Below, one piece after another: positions 53,146 to 63,927 of a stretch of DNA of 64,000 nt (the stretch's first letter is position 1; each line of letters opens with the position of its first letter). The translations under genes were made by a program, and so were the position numbers. The DNA lies in contig NZ_FOLM01000002.1 of the NCBI RefSeq assembly GCF_900112355.1, positions 535,953-599,952 of the forward strand. Direction: 5' to 3'. Origin of the DNA: Streptomyces aidingensis (GTDB taxonomy: Bacteria; Actinomycetota; Actinomycetes; Streptomycetales; Streptomycetaceae). The notes under the pieces are model-generated. The model saw only the letters and a list, made by a program, of their open reading frames with translations. It had not been told where the DNA came from and made no database searches.

Positions 53146-53914
53146 ACGCTCCGGCGCCCCGGGCGCCCGCGGCGCGCAGATGCGCCGGCACCAGGTCGAT
53201 CACCGGCTCCGAGTAGCCCACCGAGACGATCTCGTCGCCGAGATAGGTGAAGGAGGTCAGCGACCCCAGGGTGCACTGCCGCCGCCGCGGGTCGTGCCAC
53301 AGCCGCCGCCGCTCGACAAAGCTGCGCAGAATCCAGATCGGGAGCTGATGGCTGACGGCCACCGCCTCGTGCCCGAGCGCGGCGTCCCGGGCGGCGTCCA
53401 GCGCGGCCTTCATCCGCACCACCTGGTGCACATACGGTTCGCCCCAGGACGGCCGGAACGGATTGCGCAGATGGCGCCAGTTGCGCGGCCGGCGCAGCGC
53501 GCCGTCCCCGACGCCGAACTCCTTGCCCTCGAAGATGTTGTCCGCCTCGATCAGCCGCCCGTCGGTGGCCACCGTCAGCCCGTGCGCGCGGGCGATGGGT
53601 TCGGCCGTCTCCCGGGCCCGGTCCAGCGGGGAGGACACCACATGAGTGATGTCCCGTTCCGCCAGATGCCCGGCCATCCGCTCGGCCATCTCCCGCCCCA
53701 GCTCGGAGAGGTGGTATCCGGGCATGCGGCCGTAGAGGATGCCTTCGGGGTTGTGCACCTCGCCGTGCCTCATGACATGCACCACGGTCTTGGGCCCGCC
53801 CGCCCCGCCGCCGGTGGCCCGGGCCGCCGCGACCGTGCGCCGCGTGCCGTCCGCCGTGCCCTCCGGCGTGCCGCCGCCGTTTCCGCGCTCGCTGCTGCTG
53901 CTCATGCCGTCCAT
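53144..53914 (-). CDS. Histidine phosphatase (phosphoglycerate mutase-like)
   Basis: 256 residues from the ATG at 53914 (ATG 53905 also possible). The catalytic RHGE motif is VVHVMRHGEVHNP; the second His is in AVAVSHQLPIWILRSF. Other family marks are SSPLDRARETAEPIA and an Glu in EADNIFEGKEFG. It hydrolyses small phospho-substrates; the true substrate is unknown. It lies between hemL and the resA operon on the same strand. Confidence 0.88.
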   Translation of the reverse strand: MDGMSSSSERGNGGGTPEGTADGTRRTVAAARATGGGAGGPKTVVHVMRHGEVHNPEGILYGRMPGYHLSELGREMAERMAGHLAERDITHVVSSPLDRARETAEPIARAHGLTVATDGRLIEADNIFEGKEFGVGDGALRRPRNWRHLRNPFRPSWGEPYVHQVVRMKAALDAARDAALGHEAVAVSHQLPIWILRSFVERRRLWHDPRRRQCTLGSLTSFTYLGDEIVSVGYSEPVIDLVPAHLRAAGARGAGA

Positions 53915-53948
53915 GGTTGCCGACCCCTGCCGCGTCCCCTCAGCCACC

Positions 53949-53980
53949 CCACCGCTCAGCCGTCCCACCGCTCAGCCGTC
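53949..53980. repeat. 16-bp tandem duplication at the hemL 3' end
   Basis: CCACCGCTCAGCCGTC occurs twice in direct contact. One copy holds the hemL stop codon at 53972 and the other lies just downstream. It looks like a recent slippage or duplication. Confidence 0.75.
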
Positions 53981-55321
53981 CGCCCCGGGCCCGGCCTCCG
54001 CCGCGGCGCGCGCCGCCCCCGGCAGCGCGTCGGCGATCCGCTGCACCGCGCGCTCGTCGTGCGCGGTGGAGACGAACCACGCCTCGAACGCGGAGGGCGG
54101 CAGATACACCCCGCGCTCCAGCATGGCGTGGAAGAAGGCGGTGAACCGCTTGGTGTCCTGGGCCCGGGCGTCCGCGTAGTCGGCCACCGGCAGCTCCGGC
54201 GTGGCGGTGAAGAACACCGAGAACATGTTGCCCGCGGTCTGCACCCGGTGCGGCACGCCCTCCTTGGCCAGCGCCTGGGCCACCAGCTCCCGCACCTGCC
54301 CGGAGACCGCGTCCAGCGTGGCGTAGGCCGCCTCGTCCAGCAGCCGCAACTGGGCCAGACCGGCCGCCACCGCCACCGGGTTCCCCGAGAGGGTGCCCGC
54401 CTGGTAGACCGGCCCGGCGGGCGCGAGCTGCGCCATCACCTCGGCCCGGCCGCCGAAGGCCGCGGCCGGGAAGCCGCCGCCCATCACCTTGCCGAAGGTC
54501 ATCAGGTCCGGCACCACGCCGTCGATGCCGAACCAGCCCCGGGGGCCGACCCGGAAACCGGTCATCACCTCGTCCGAGACGAACAGCGCGCCGTGCTCGG
54601 CGCACAGCTCCTTCAGCCCCGCGTTGAAGCCGGGCGCGGGCGGCACCACGCCCATGTTGCCGGGCGAGGCCTCGGTGATCACGCAGGCGATCTGGTCCGG
54701 GTGGTGCGCAAAGGCGGCCCGCACCGCCTCCAGGTCGTTGTAGGGCAGCACCAGCGTGTCGCCGGCCTGGGCGCCGGTGACGCCGGGGGTGTCGGGCAGC
54801 GCGAAGGTGGCCACCCCGGAGCCGGCCGCGGCCAGCAGGGCGTCCACATGCCCGTGGTAGCAGCCGGCGAACTTCACCACCTTGGGCCGGCCGGTGAAGC
54901 CGCGGGCCAGCCGGATCGCCGACATGGTGGCCTCGGTGCCGGAGGAGACCAGCCGCACCTGCTCCACCGGCGGGACACGGGCGGTGATCTCCTCGGCCAG
55001 CTCCACCTCCCCCTGAGTGGGGGTGCCGAAGGAGGTGCCGCGGGCCGCGGCGTCCCGGATCGCCTCGGTGACCTGCGGGTGGGCATGGCCCAGGATCATC
55101 GGCCCCCAGGAGCAGACCAGGTCCACATACTCGCGGCCGTCGGCGTCGGTGAGATACGGACCCCGCCCGGACGCCATGAACCGGGGCGTACCGCCCACCG
55201 CGCCGAAGGCCCGGACCGGAGAGTTCACTCCCCCCGGCGTGACAAGGGCGGCACGCTCGAAGAGTGTCTGCGAGACTGGTGCGGGAAAAGCAGCATTGTC
55301 GGAGTGGGTCACGCGGTCCAT
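53972..55321 (-). CDS. hemL: Glutamate-1-semialdehyde 2,1-aminomutase HemL
   Basis: 449 residues from the ATG at 55321 (a GTG at 55312 is the alternative). It is a class III PLP aminotransferase with the PLP-lysine in [13 protein letters not shown] (Lys278), the segment [13 protein letters not shown] and the [13 protein letters not shown] turn. It makes 5-aminolevulinate in the C5 haem pathway. Its vicinity to cytochrome c maturation genes fits a haem-related neighbourhood. Confidence 0.95.
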   Translation of the reverse strand: MDRVTHSDNAAFPAPVSQTLFERAALVTPGGVNSPVRAFGAVGGTPRFMASGRGPYLTDADGREYVDLVCSWGPMILGHAHPQVTEAIRDAAARGTSFGTPTQGEVELAEEITARVPPVEQVRLVSSGTEATMSAIRLARGFTGRPKVVKFAGCYHGHVDALLAAAGSGVATFALPDTPGVTGAQAGDTLVLPYNDLEAVRAAFAHHPDQIACVITEASPGNMGVVPPAPGFNAGLKELCAEHGALFVSDEVMTGFRVGPRGWFGIDGVVPDLMTFGKVMGGGFPAAAFGGRAEVMAQLAPAGPVYQAGTLSGNPVAVAAGLAQLRLLDEAAYATLDAVSGQVRELVAQALAKEGVPHRVQTAGNMFSVFFTATPELPVADYADARAQDTKRFTAFFHAMLERGVYLPPSAFEAWFVSTAHDERAVQRIADALPGAARAAAEAGPGADG

Positions 55322-55440
55322 GGTGACAGAGACACGGTCCCCGACCGTCTGCCGGGCGTTTCGTTCCGCCGTGGCGGGGGAGGTCTCTGGAACGATGATC
55401 GGGTTACGCGGCGGGGGTCGCGGCTGAGTTGGGTGGTGAC

Positions 55441-56193
55441 ATGCAGCGCGGAGGCGGACTGGGCGAGGGAAGCGGGGACGTCTGGCGTGACGTGCCCTCG
55501 CACGATCCCTCGTCGCCGGCCGCCCCTTCCGCGTCACCGGCGTCGTCCTCCCCGCCGCCCTCTTCTCCCGCCCCCTCCTCGTCCGCTTCCGGGCCGTCGG
55601 GCCCACCGGGAGCCGGCGGGGGTGTGCCGCCCGGGCAGCCCGGAGCGTCCGGGCCGGTTCCGCGGGAATCGCCGCGCGAGACGCCGCGGGCCCGGGCCCG
55701 CGGTCGCCACCGGCGCCGCCCCGACCCCCAGGAACGCGAGATCCGACGGGCGGGCCGTATGGGAGTGACGTACAAGTACTTCGGCGCACCGGACGGCGCC
55801 ACGGCCGCCCGGGTGCCGCTCTCCATGCGCCCGGAGGAGCTCGGCGGGGACGAGCTGGGCCAGGGCATGTTCACCCACATCAAGCCGGAGACCATGGCCG
55901 CCATGGTGCTGACCGGCATCGAGGGCATACCGCTGCACCGGGTGCCGCCGCTGGAGCTGGTGGTGCTGCACTCCGACTACGCGGTGGTCAAGCTGCCCAC
56001 CACCACCGTGGACCCGCTGCACGGCGTCGGCGAGGAGGCGGTCGGCGCGGCGGCCTTCATCTGGTCCACCGTGCCGGACCGCAACGGTCCCAGCGACGCG
56101 TTCGGCGTCTACCGGCTGCTCTCCGAATGGCAGGACTTCTCCCGCCGGCTGCACGAGGCCGGCCACCAGCCGTACTGCCTGGTCTGGCCCTGA
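55441..56193 (+). CDS. Conserved hypothetical protein with disordered N-terminus
   Basis: 250 residues from the ATG at 55441. Residues 1-110 are Pro/Ser/Gly-rich and disordered, ending in an Arg-rich stretch [14 protein letters not shown]. The C-terminal 140 residues have a compact domain with [40 protein letters not shown] and [20 protein letters not shown]. No named family was recognised, although the fold looks conserved. It is divergent from hemL. Confidence 0.65.
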   Translation: MQRGGGLGEGSGDVWRDVPSHDPSSPAAPSASPASSSPPPSSPAPSSSASGPSGPPGAGGGVPPGQPGASGPVPRESPRETPRARARGRHRRRPDPQEREIRRAGRMGVTYKYFGAPDGATAARVPLSMRPEELGGDELGQGMFTHIKPETMAAMVLTGIEGIPLHRVPPLELVVLHSDYAVVKLPTTTVDPLHGVGEEAVGAAAFIWSTVPDRNGPSDAFGVYRLLSEWQDFSRRLHEAGHQPYCLVWP

Positions 56194-56273
56194 CCTGCGG
56201 CCGTCGCACGGCACAGTAGACTCCCCCGGGTCGGAGGGGACCGGACCGGACCGGCGGAGCGAGGAGACGGCCA

Positions 56274-57215
56274 GTGCGACGCAGAAGGACGAGCATGCCC
56301 CCCGTGCTGCCCGCCGGAGTGCTCGCCCTGCTGCTGGCCCTGCTTCCGGCCGCGGCCGGCTGCACCTCGGATCTGATGGACGACGACCCGGACGGCACCG
56401 CGCGCGGCGCCGCCGCCAGCCCGGCCGCCTCCGGCCGCCACTCCGGGCTGCCGGAGCCGTGCGGCGCGGTGGAGGAGGACCGGCTGCGGGAGCTGCTGCC
56501 GGAGGCCGGGCCGGAGGAGCTGACCGGTGAGCCGGCGCTGACCTTCGACACCGGACGGCAGGCCGCCTGCTCCTGGCGGAGCCCCGGAGAGTCCGGCACC
56601 CGGGAGCTGTCCGTGGAGTTCGTCCGGGTGGTCTCCTACGACCCGGAGATCAGCGACGACGACCAGGCCGCGCTGGATTTCGCGCGGAGCGCCGCCGAGC
56701 GCGACATCCCGCCGCTCGCCGGGCAGGACACCGCCGGGCAGGAGGAAGACGGCGACGGCGACACCCCCGGCAGCGCGGACGGCACCGACGACACGGCCGG
56801 ATCTGCCGATTCGTCTGATCCGTCTGATCCGGACAACGCCGCCGACGCCGGCGGCACGGACAGCACCGACGGCACCGGGGAATCGGCGGACCCGGGGAGC
56901 GGCGACGGCACGGGCGGCCCGGCCGGCTGGTCCGGCCCCGCCGCCGGCACCAGCGCCCCCACCTCCCCCGTCGGCGAACTGGCCCCCCGCTCCCTGGAGG
57001 GCATCGGCCACGCCGCCTTCATCGACGACCAGCTCACCCCCACGAACTCCGGCTCCCGCCGGGACATCGTGCTGACCTTCCACAACGCCAATGTGATCGT
57101 GACCATCAGCTACCGGGAAACCACCGGCGAGGACGACGGCGAGCCGGACAGCGCGGTCCTCCAGGAACGCGTGCGGAAGCTCGCCGGTCAGCTCGCCGGC
57201 CTGCTGGACGAATAG
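56274..57215 (+). CDS. DUF3558-like lipoprotein
   Basis: 313 residues from a GTG with GAGGAGA upstream. A lipoprotein signal ends in AAGCT. The mature part starts as LPEPCGAVEEDRLRELLPEA and QAACSWRSPG, the Cys pair typical of DUF3558 lipoproteins; a central Asp/Gly/Ser-rich linker of about 75 residues (150-225) is low complexity. The end is a helix AVLQERVRKLAGQLAGLLDE. Precedes a second member of the family. Confidence 0.75.
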   Translation: MRRRRTSMPPVLPAGVLALLLALLPAAAGCTSDLMDDDPDGTARGAAASPAASGRHSGLPEPCGAVEEDRLRELLPEAGPEELTGEPALTFDTGRQAACSWRSPGESGTRELSVEFVRVVSYDPEISDDDQAALDFARSAAERDIPPLAGQDTAGQEEDGDGDTPGSADGTDDTAGSADSSDPSDPDNAADAGGTDSTDGTGESADPGSGDGTGGPAGWSGPAAGTSAPTSPVGELAPRSLEGIGHAAFIDDQLTPTNSGSRRDIVLTFHNANVIVTISYRETTGEDDGEPDSAVLQERVRKLAGQLAGLLDE

Positions 57216-57345
57216 CCCGGTCGGGGCGCCGCGCACGGGACACGGCAGCGGGAGGAGACCTCCTCCCGGCTCGGGGGCCGCTACCGTTCCTGACGTGGGC
57301 AAAACGCCCAGGCCGCCCCCGAAGGACCGGAAAAAGCGAAGGACC

Positions 57346-58146
57346 ATGGACCGTACCGCTTCGACACCTGGCCGCAGCCGACGTGCCCGCCGCGCGCTGG
57401 CCTGGGCCATCGCCCCCGCACTGATGATCGGCGCCTGCTCGTCGCCCCCCGAGGACAACGACTCCCCCAAGCCGTCGGCGAGCGCCACCCCGGCCCCCGA
57501 GCCCGTGCGCTTCAGCACACTCCCCAACCCCTGCCGCACGGTCAGCGAGGAGACCGCCGAACGAGTGGTGCCGGGCACCGAGAACCCCGCCGGCGAGGAG
57601 CTCAGCTCCGCGGACACCACCCGGTCCGGCGCCTGCCTGTGGACGGGTCTGAAGGAGAACAAGGAGGAGCAGACATACCACTTCCGCTCCCTGACCCTCT
57701 CGCTCAAGCGCTTCGACTCCGAGCCGTCGCTGGGCAGCGGCGACGACCGGGCCTCGCTCTACCTCCAGGACCAGGTGGCCGAGATCATGGAGGACGAGGC
57801 CAACACCGGTGCCAAGCCGGCCGAGCTGGCGGAGACCGGCGACGAGGCGGTCACCATCGCCTACTCGGTGAAGAAGAAGGACGGCGAGGAGACCAACGAG
57901 TACCGCCAGCAGCGGGTGGTGGCCCGCACCGGCAACGCGGTGCTGACCGTCGACCTCTACGGCGCGGGCATGCAGGAGACCAAGCCGCCGTCGGCGGAGT
58001 CGGTCAAGAAGTCCGCGGAACTGGTGATCGACGAGGCCCTGGCCGCGCTGGACGCCGAGGCCGACGCCCCCGCCGAGGACTCCACGGACGCCACGGACGC
58101 CACGGACTCCACCAACGAGGAGAGCACCGGGGAGAGCAACGCCTGA
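57346..58146 (+). CDS. DUF3558-family lipoprotein
   Basis: 266 residues from the ATG at 57346 (GAAGG upstream); a GTG at 57295 is possible. The signal ends IGACSS. Core motifs are LPNPCRTVSEETAERVVPGT and SGACLWTGLKEN, then a beta-rich domain and a tail with repeated (D/S)TDAT. It is a paralogue of the gene before it, by position and cysteine pattern. Function unknown. Confidence 0.82.
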   Translation: MDRTASTPGRSRRARRALAWAIAPALMIGACSSPPEDNDSPKPSASATPAPEPVRFSTLPNPCRTVSEETAERVVPGTENPAGEELSSADTTRSGACLWTGLKENKEEQTYHFRSLTLSLKRFDSEPSLGSGDDRASLYLQDQVAEIMEDEANTGAKPAELAETGDEAVTIAYSVKKKDGEETNEYRQQRVVARTGNAVLTVDLYGAGMQETKPPSAESVKKSAELVIDEALAALDAEADAPAEDSTDATDATDSTNEESTGESNA

Positions 58147-58303
58147 CGCCTCCCCGGGGCCTCCCCCCCCATCCGGCACGAACAGAGCCCGGCGACTGCG
58201 CATTTGCGGAGGAACCGGGCTCTGACGCGTACATGGGCGGGTGAGTGTGCAAGGCTGGGGCCGCCAACCAGAACACACGTCCGACAGGGGAAGGAACCCG
58301 CGG

Positions 58304-59806
58304 GTGGCCACGATCAAGCTCACACGCGCGCATCGCCTGCTGGTCGGCATCGTGCTCACCGGCGCGGTGGTGATCGCCGCCATCGGCTTCGCCGGATCCT
58401 ACGCGGCCGTGCGCGACCTTGCCGCCCGCAAGGGCTTCGGCGAGTTCGCGCCCTTCTTCCCGATCGGGATCGACGCCGGCATCGTGGTGCTGCTCGCCCT
58501 GGACCTGCTGCTGACCTGGCTGCGCATCCCGTTCCCGCTGCTGCGCCAGACCGCCTGGCTGCTGACCGGCGCCACCATCGCCTTCAACGGCGCGGCGGCC
58601 TGGGGCGACCCGCTGGGCGTGGCCATGCACGCGATCATCCCGGTGCTGTTCATCATCACCGTGGAGGCCGCCCGGCACGCCATCGGCCGGATCGCCGACA
58701 TCACCGCCGACAAGCACATGGAGGGCGTGCGGCTGTGGCGCTGGTTCCTGGCGCCCGTCCCCACCTTCCGGCTCTGGCGCCGGATGAAACTGTGGGAGCT
58801 GCGCTCCTACGACGAGGTGATCGCCCTGGAACGCGACCGCCTGGTCTACCGGGCGCAGCTGCGCGCCCAGTACGGCCGCGCCTGGCGCCGCCGCGCCCCC
58901 GTCGAGGCCCGCCTCCCGCTGCGCCTGGCCCACCTCGGCGTGCCCCTCGACGACGGCCGGCAGCTCGCCGGAGCCCCCGCGCCGGTACTTCCGCGCGCGC
59001 TCGCCCTGCCTGCGCAGCAGGCCGAAACGGAGCCCGCCACAGCGGCCGGCGGCCCGTCCCCGGAGCAGCGGCGGCCCGCCGCGGCCTCCGCCCGGCCGGC
59101 CCGGACCCCGGCTCCGGCCGGAGAGCCGGACCGGGAGCGGGTCCCGGCCCAGGCCGCGCCGGAGACTCCGCCGGCCGAGAACCCGCCGGCCCCGGCGGCC
59201 AACGGCACCGCCCGGCCGGCCCGCCACGCCGCCCTGACCGGCCCCGATCCGGCTCCGGCACCGGAACCCGGGCCGGAGCCCGCGCCGGAACCGGAACCGG
59301 CACCCGCGCCCGACCCCGGACCGGAAGCGGTCTGGGGGCAGGAACCGCTGCCCGCCGTCGCCGGGGAACCGCTCCCCGAGCCCGAGTCCCCGCCCACGCC
59401 CGCGCCGGAGCCCGGGCCCGGCCGGCGCCGCTCCCGGCGGCGCGACCCCGTCTACGCCGAACCCGCCCAGCCCGCCGCCCCCGCGGTCACGGTGCCGGTC
59501 ACCGCCAGCCGCACCCGGAACCTCACCCCGCCCGAGCCGGAACCCGAGCCCGGGACGCCCCCCGATGAGGAAGAGCCCGCCAACATCCCCGACGGAACCT
59601 CACCGGGCGAGCTGTTCTACCACGCCTACCGCGAGCATCTGGCCCGGACGGGCGAGTTCGCCAACGCCCGGCAGCTCTCCAAAGTGCTCTACGACCGATA
59701 CGGCGTCACCGATGGCGACGGCAATCTGCTGAGCGAGGGCTACCTGCGCAACTACCTCCCCGACCTCCGCCAGCGCTACCGGGCCGAGGCCGGCACCGCC
59801 GTCTGA
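58304..59806 (+). CDS. DUF2637 membrane protein with C-terminal helical domain
   Basis: 500 residues from a GTG with GGAAGGA upstream. The N-terminal DUF2637 region (about 1-140) has four helices, including LVGIVLTGAVVIAAIGFAGS and FFPIGIDAGIVVLLALDLLL. A very long Pro/Ala/Glu linker (about 215-415, PEPAPEPEPAPAPDPG and similar) follows. The C-terminal 70 residues (GELFYHAYREHLARTGEF, QLSKVLYDRYGVT) look like a helix-turn-helix. DUF2637 proteins are frequent on actinomycete plasmids and beside transfer genes; role here unclear. Confidence 0.8.
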   Translation: MATIKLTRAHRLLVGIVLTGAVVIAAIGFAGSYAAVRDLAARKGFGEFAPFFPIGIDAGIVVLLALDLLLTWLRIPFPLLRQTAWLLTGATIAFNGAAAWGDPLGVAMHAIIPVLFIITVEAARHAIGRIADITADKHMEGVRLWRWFLAPVPTFRLWRRMKLWELRSYDEVIALERDRLVYRAQLRAQYGRAWRRRAPVEARLPLRLAHLGVPLDDGRQLAGAPAPVLPRALALPAQQAETEPATAAGGPSPEQRRPAAASARPARTPAPAGEPDRERVPAQAAPETPPAENPPAPAANGTARPARHAALTGPDPAPAPEPGPEPAPEPEPAPAPDPGPEAVWGQEPLPAVAGEPLPEPESPPTPAPEPGPGRRRSRRRDPVYAEPAQPAAPAVTVPVTASRTRNLTPPEPEPEPGTPPDEEEPANIPDGTSPGELFYHAYREHLARTGEFANARQLSKVLYDRYGVTDGDGNLLSEGYLRNYLPDLRQRYRAEAGTAV

Positions 59807-59886
59807 CGCCCGGTGCCCGGGGATGTCCCGCAGCGTCCCGCGGCGTCCCCATCCGGGCGGCAGACGGAAAAGCGCGGCGCCCGGCG

Positions 59887-61617
59887 TCAGCCGCCCAGCA
59901 GGGCGCGGGTGCGGCCCGCGCCGACCGCCATCAGCAGGGTGGGCAGCCGCGGCCCGGTGTCCCGGCCGACCAGCAGCCGGTACAGCAGGGCGAAGAACTC
60001 CCGCTGCGCGGCCTTCAGCTCCGGCGTCGGCCTGGCCTCCGGCGCCAGCCCGGCCTGCCGCTTGGGCACGCCGTACACCAGCTCCGTCAGTCCCTCCACC
60101 GACCAGTGCGACTCCAGGCCCTCCAGCAGCAGCCGCAGCGCCTCCCGCTGCCGCTCGTCCAGCGCCGACAGCAGCTCCTTGTCCGGTTCCTCGCGCACCC
60201 GGGTCCGGGACTCCGCCGGCAGCTGGGTGGCCACCCAGTGCGCCGCGCAGTCCAGCCGCGGCCGGGCCTCGTCCAGCGAGCCGAGCGGATGCTCCGGGTC
60301 CAGCTCCCGCAGAATCCGCAGCGTCTGCTCCTCGTCCCCGGTGGTGATGTCCAGCACCGAGGTCAGCGTCCGGTACGGCAGCGGGCGCGGGGTGGCCGGC
60401 AGCTCACCGGCGGCCGTGGACACCGCGCGCCGCCAGGCGGCCAGATCGCCGGGCAGCGCCCGGCCCTCGCCGACCTTCCGCCGCAGCGCGTCCCACTCGT
60501 CGTACAGCCGCTGGATCTCCTGGTCGAAGGCGACCTTGAAGCTCTGGTTGGGCTTGCGGCGGGCATACAGCCAGCGCAGCAGCGCGGGCTCCATGATCTC
60601 CAGGGCGTCCGCCGGGGTCGGCACCCCGCCCCGGGAGCTGGACATCTTGGCCATGCCGGTGATGCCGACGAAGGCGTACATCGGCCCGATCGGCTGCCGG
60701 GCGCCGAAGACCTCGCGCACCAGCTGCCCGCCGACCACGTAGGACGAGCCGGGCGACTGGTGGTCCACCCCGGAGGGCTCGAAGATCACGCCCTCGTAGG
60801 CCCACCGCATCGGCCAGTCGACCTTCCACACCAGCTTGCCGTGGTCGAACTCGCTCAGCCGCACCGTCTCCGCCTGCCCGCACGAGGCGCAGGTGTAGGA
60901 CAGCTCGGTGGTCTCGTCGTCGTAGCGGGTGATGGCGGTGGTGTCACGCTCGCAGGCCGTGCAGTACGGGCGGTAGGGGAAGTAGCCCGCGCCGCTGCCG
61001 CTGCCGTCGTCCTCGCCCGCCGCGCCGGAGCCCTCCACGGCCGCCAGCTCCGCCTCCTCCATCGGCTTCCGCTGCGCCCCCGGGGTGCGCGTCTTGCCCT
61101 TGGTGCGGTACTGGTCCAGCACGGCGTCGATGCGCAGCCGCTCGCGCATGGCGAACAGGATCTGCTCCCGGTAGGCGCCCGAGGTGTACATCGCGGTCTG
61201 GCTGATGCCCCGGTACTCCACGCCCAGCGCCGCCAGCGACTCCTCCATCCGGCGGCGGAAGTGCTCGGCCCAGTTCGGGTGCGGCGATCCGGCCGGCGGC
61301 GGCACCGAGGTCAGCGGCTTGCCGATGTGCTCGGCCCAGGACTCGTCCACCCCCTCGATCCCGGCCGGCACCTTGCGGAACCGGTCGTAGTCGTCCCAGG
61401 AGATGATGTGCTCCACCGGCACGCCGCGCCGCCGGATCTCGTCGGCGACCAGGTGCGGGGTCATCACCTCGCGGAGATTGCCCAGGTGGACCGGTCCGGA
61501 GGGGCTCAGGCCCGAGGCGCAGACCACGGGTTTGCCCGGCGCGCGGCGCTCCGCCTCGGCGATGACCTCGTCCGCGAACCGGGAGACCCAGTCGGTCTCG
61601 GGTGTGGTCTGAGCCAC
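59887..61617 (-). CDS. lysS: Class I lysyl-tRNA synthetase
   Basis: 576 residues from the GTG at 61617 with GGAAG upstream. It is a class I Rossmann-fold enzyme with a HIGH-like HLGN (residues 44-47) and the KMSKS-like KMSSS motif in GMAKMSSSRGG, plus zinc-binding CxxC pairs YCTACERD and CASCGQ. This archaeal-type LysRS is normal in Streptomyces. An acidic insert is present at about 230-260. It lies divergent from argS across a 279-base promoter region. Confidence 0.94.
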   Translation of the reverse strand: MAQTTPETDWVSRFADEVIAEAERRAPGKPVVCASGLSPSGPVHLGNLREVMTPHLVADEIRRRGVPVEHIISWDDYDRFRKVPAGIEGVDESWAEHIGKPLTSVPPPAGSPHPNWAEHFRRRMEESLAALGVEYRGISQTAMYTSGAYREQILFAMRERLRIDAVLDQYRTKGKTRTPGAQRKPMEEAELAAVEGSGAAGEDDGSGSGAGYFPYRPYCTACERDTTAITRYDDETTELSYTCASCGQAETVRLSEFDHGKLVWKVDWPMRWAYEGVIFEPSGVDHQSPGSSYVVGGQLVREVFGARQPIGPMYAFVGITGMAKMSSSRGGVPTPADALEIMEPALLRWLYARRKPNQSFKVAFDQEIQRLYDEWDALRRKVGEGRALPGDLAAWRRAVSTAAGELPATPRPLPYRTLTSVLDITTGDEEQTLRILRELDPEHPLGSLDEARPRLDCAAHWVATQLPAESRTRVREEPDKELLSALDERQREALRLLLEGLESHWSVEGLTELVYGVPKRQAGLAPEARPTPELKAAQREFFALLYRLLVGRDTGPRLPTLLMAVGAGRTRALLGG

Positions 61618-61896
61618 TTCGGCTACTTCCTTTTCCTGTTTCCCGTGCGCTGCTTCTGACGTGACTTCTCCGGCCCCGCCGTGCGGTGCCGCCGCACCCG
61701 GAGGGGAGGCCCCCGCCGGGTGGCCGTCCCATTCTTCCACCCGCCCCGGACAGCCGGAAAAACGGTGGCGCCCCGGCCCGTGGAATACTTGAGTGGCTCT
61801 TACGGCAGCACGGCGGCGGTCCGTCCCGGCCGTCCACCGGCCCGGCCGGCAGCCGTCGTGCGGCGACCATCACCCCAGACGGAACGGCACACATCC
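61618..61896. promoter_or_regulatory. Divergent lysS/argS promoter region
   Basis: 279 bases between two aminoacyl-tRNA synthetase genes. No T-box, palindrome or hairpin was recognised. Open frames on the plus strand are in-frame extensions of argS and do not look coding. Confidence 0.5.
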
Positions 61897-63684
61897 ATGG
61901 CCACGGTCCCCTCCCTCGCCGCATCGGTCCATCAGCGTCTCGCGGACGCCCTCTCGGCCGCCGTGCCGGAGGCCGCCTCCGCGGACCCGCTGCTGCGACG
62001 CAGCGACCGGGCGGATTTCCAGGCCAACGGCATGCTGGCGCTGGCCAAGAAGCTGGGCACCAACCCGCGCGAGCTGGCCGCCCGGGTGGCGGAGCGGCTG
62101 CCGGAGGGCGGGCCCGGGCCCATCGGCCGTGTCGAGGTGTCCGGCCCCGGCTTCCTCAACATCACGGTCGCCGACGCCGCCATCCTGTCCACCCTGGCCG
62201 CCCGCGCCGCCGACGACCGGCTGGGCGTGCCCTGTGCCGCGCACCCCGGCACCACGGTGGTGGACTACTCCCAGCCCAATGTGGCCAAGGAGATGCATGT
62301 CGGCCATCTGCGGTCCACGGTGATCGGGGACGCCCTGGTGCGGCTGCTGGAGCACCGCGGCGAGAAGGTGATCCGGCGCCACCACATCGGCGACTGGGGC
62401 ACCCAGTTCGGCATGCTGATCCAGTATCTGACCGAGCATCCGCACGAGCTGGACCACACCGGGGGCGAGCAGGGCGCCACCGCCCAGGGCGAGGCCGCGA
62501 TGTCCCGGCTGAACCGGCTCTACAAGGCCGCCCGCGCGCTGTTCGACAGCGACGAGGGCTTCAAGGAGCGGGCCCGGAAGCGGGTGGTCGGCCTCCAGGG
62601 CGGGGACGAGCCGACCCTGGCCCTGTGGCACCGGATCGTGGACGAGTCGCTGCTCTACTTCCACGCCGTCTACGAACGGCTCGATGTGGAGATCCGGGAC
62701 GCGGACGTGGTCGGCGAGTCGGCCTACAACGACGCGCTGGCCGAGACCTGCCGGCTGCTGGAGGAGTCCGGGGTGGCGGTCCGCTCGGAAGGCGCGCTGT
62801 GCGTGTTCTTCGACGACATCCGCGGCCAGGACGGCCGGCCGGTGCCGCTGATCGTGCAGAAGGCGGACGGCGGCTACGGCTACGCCACCACCGATCTGGC
62901 GGCGATCCGGGACCGGGTCACCGGGCTGGGCGCCGACACCATTCTCTATGTGGTGGACTCGCGCCAGGCGCTGCACTTCAAGATGGTGTTCGAGACGGCC
63001 CGCCGGGCGGGCTGGCTGACCGACGAGGTGACCGCGCTGCACATCCCGTTCGGCACGGTGCTGGGCAAGGACGGCAAGCCGTTCAAGACCCGGGAGGGCG
63101 AGTCGGTGCGGCTGATGGATCTGCTCCAGGAGGCGGTGGACCGGGCCGCCGCGGTGGTCCGGGAGAAGGACCCGTCGCTGAGCGGGCCGGAGGTGGCCGA
63201 GCGGGCCGCCGAGGTCGGCATCGGCGCGGTCAAGTACGCCGACCTGTCCACCTCGGTCGGCCGGGACTACGTCTTCGACCTGGACCGGATGGTCTCGCTC
63301 AACGGCGACACCAGCGTCTACATCCAGTACGCGCACGCCCGGATCAAGTCGATCATCCGGCGGGCCGCGGCGCAGGACACCCCGCTGGCCCCTCAGGTGC
63401 ACCCGGAGCTGGAGCTGGCCCCGGCCGAGCGGGCGCTGGCGCTGCATCTGGACGAGTTCGGCGCGGTGGTGGAGGCCGCCGCCGAGTCCCATGAGCCGCA
63501 CAAGCTGGCCGGCTATCTCTACGGGCTGGCGAGCGCGTTCACCCCGTTCTACGACCAGTGCCCGGTGCTGAAGGCGGAGCGCAGGGAGGTCGGCGAGAAC
63601 CGGCTGTTCCTGTGCGAGCTGACCGCACGGACTCTGCGCGAGGGCATGCGGCTGCTCGGCATCCGCACCCCCGACCGCCTCTAA
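61897..63684 (+). CDS. argS: Arginyl-tRNA synthetase
   Basis: 595 residues from the ATG at 61897. The HIGH motif is HVGHLRST (134-137), with the flanking [12 protein letters not shown]. As in many ArgRS enzymes the KMSKS signature is degenerate (GKPFKTREG). An Add-1 domain (1-100) and the anticodon-binding end ([11 protein letters not shown]) are complete. Charges tRNA-Arg. Ends at a hairpin at 63695-63720. Confidence 0.95.
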   Translation: MATVPSLAASVHQRLADALSAAVPEAASADPLLRRSDRADFQANGMLALAKKLGTNPRELAARVAERLPEGGPGPIGRVEVSGPGFLNITVADAAILSTLAARAADDRLGVPCAAHPGTTVVDYSQPNVAKEMHVGHLRSTVIGDALVRLLEHRGEKVIRRHHIGDWGTQFGMLIQYLTEHPHELDHTGGEQGATAQGEAAMSRLNRLYKAARALFDSDEGFKERARKRVVGLQGGDEPTLALWHRIVDESLLYFHAVYERLDVEIRDADVVGESAYNDALAETCRLLEESGVAVRSEGALCVFFDDIRGQDGRPVPLIVQKADGGYGYATTDLAAIRDRVTGLGADTILYVVDSRQALHFKMVFETARRAGWLTDEVTALHIPFGTVLGKDGKPFKTREGESVRLMDLLQEAVDRAAAVVREKDPSLSGPEVAERAAEVGIGAVKYADLSTSVGRDYVFDLDRMVSLNGDTSVYIQYAHARIKSIIRRAAAQDTPLAPQVHPELELAPAERALALHLDEFGAVVEAAAESHEPHKLAGYLYGLASAFTPFYDQCPVLKAERREVGENRLFLCELTARTLREGMRLLGIRTPDRL

Positions 63685-63694
63685 TGGGGCTCAG

Positions 63695-63720
63695 CGGGCC
63701 GTAGGAGAGACTACGGTCCG
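63695..63720 (+). terminator. Hairpin after argS
   Basis: CGGGCCGTAG-GAGAGA-CTACGGTCCG gives a 10-bp stem with one G-T wobble, 11 bases after the argS stop. No U-run. Confidence 0.65.
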
Positions 63721-63927
63721 TAGCCGCCAGCAGGTGAGCACTCACCACCTCGGAACCACTGCGAGTTCTGCGGTCAGACCGTGCCCCAGCTGGTCGGCCG
63801 GGAGGCCTGACTGCTTATGGGATGGCGTGCCCGCCGGACAGATTGGCGTGAGCACTGGATCCATTAGGGCGCGAGCCGTGCTTTCCGCTGGCTGCGCGCA
63901 AGGATCGTATGAGAGCGAAGGGCTGGG

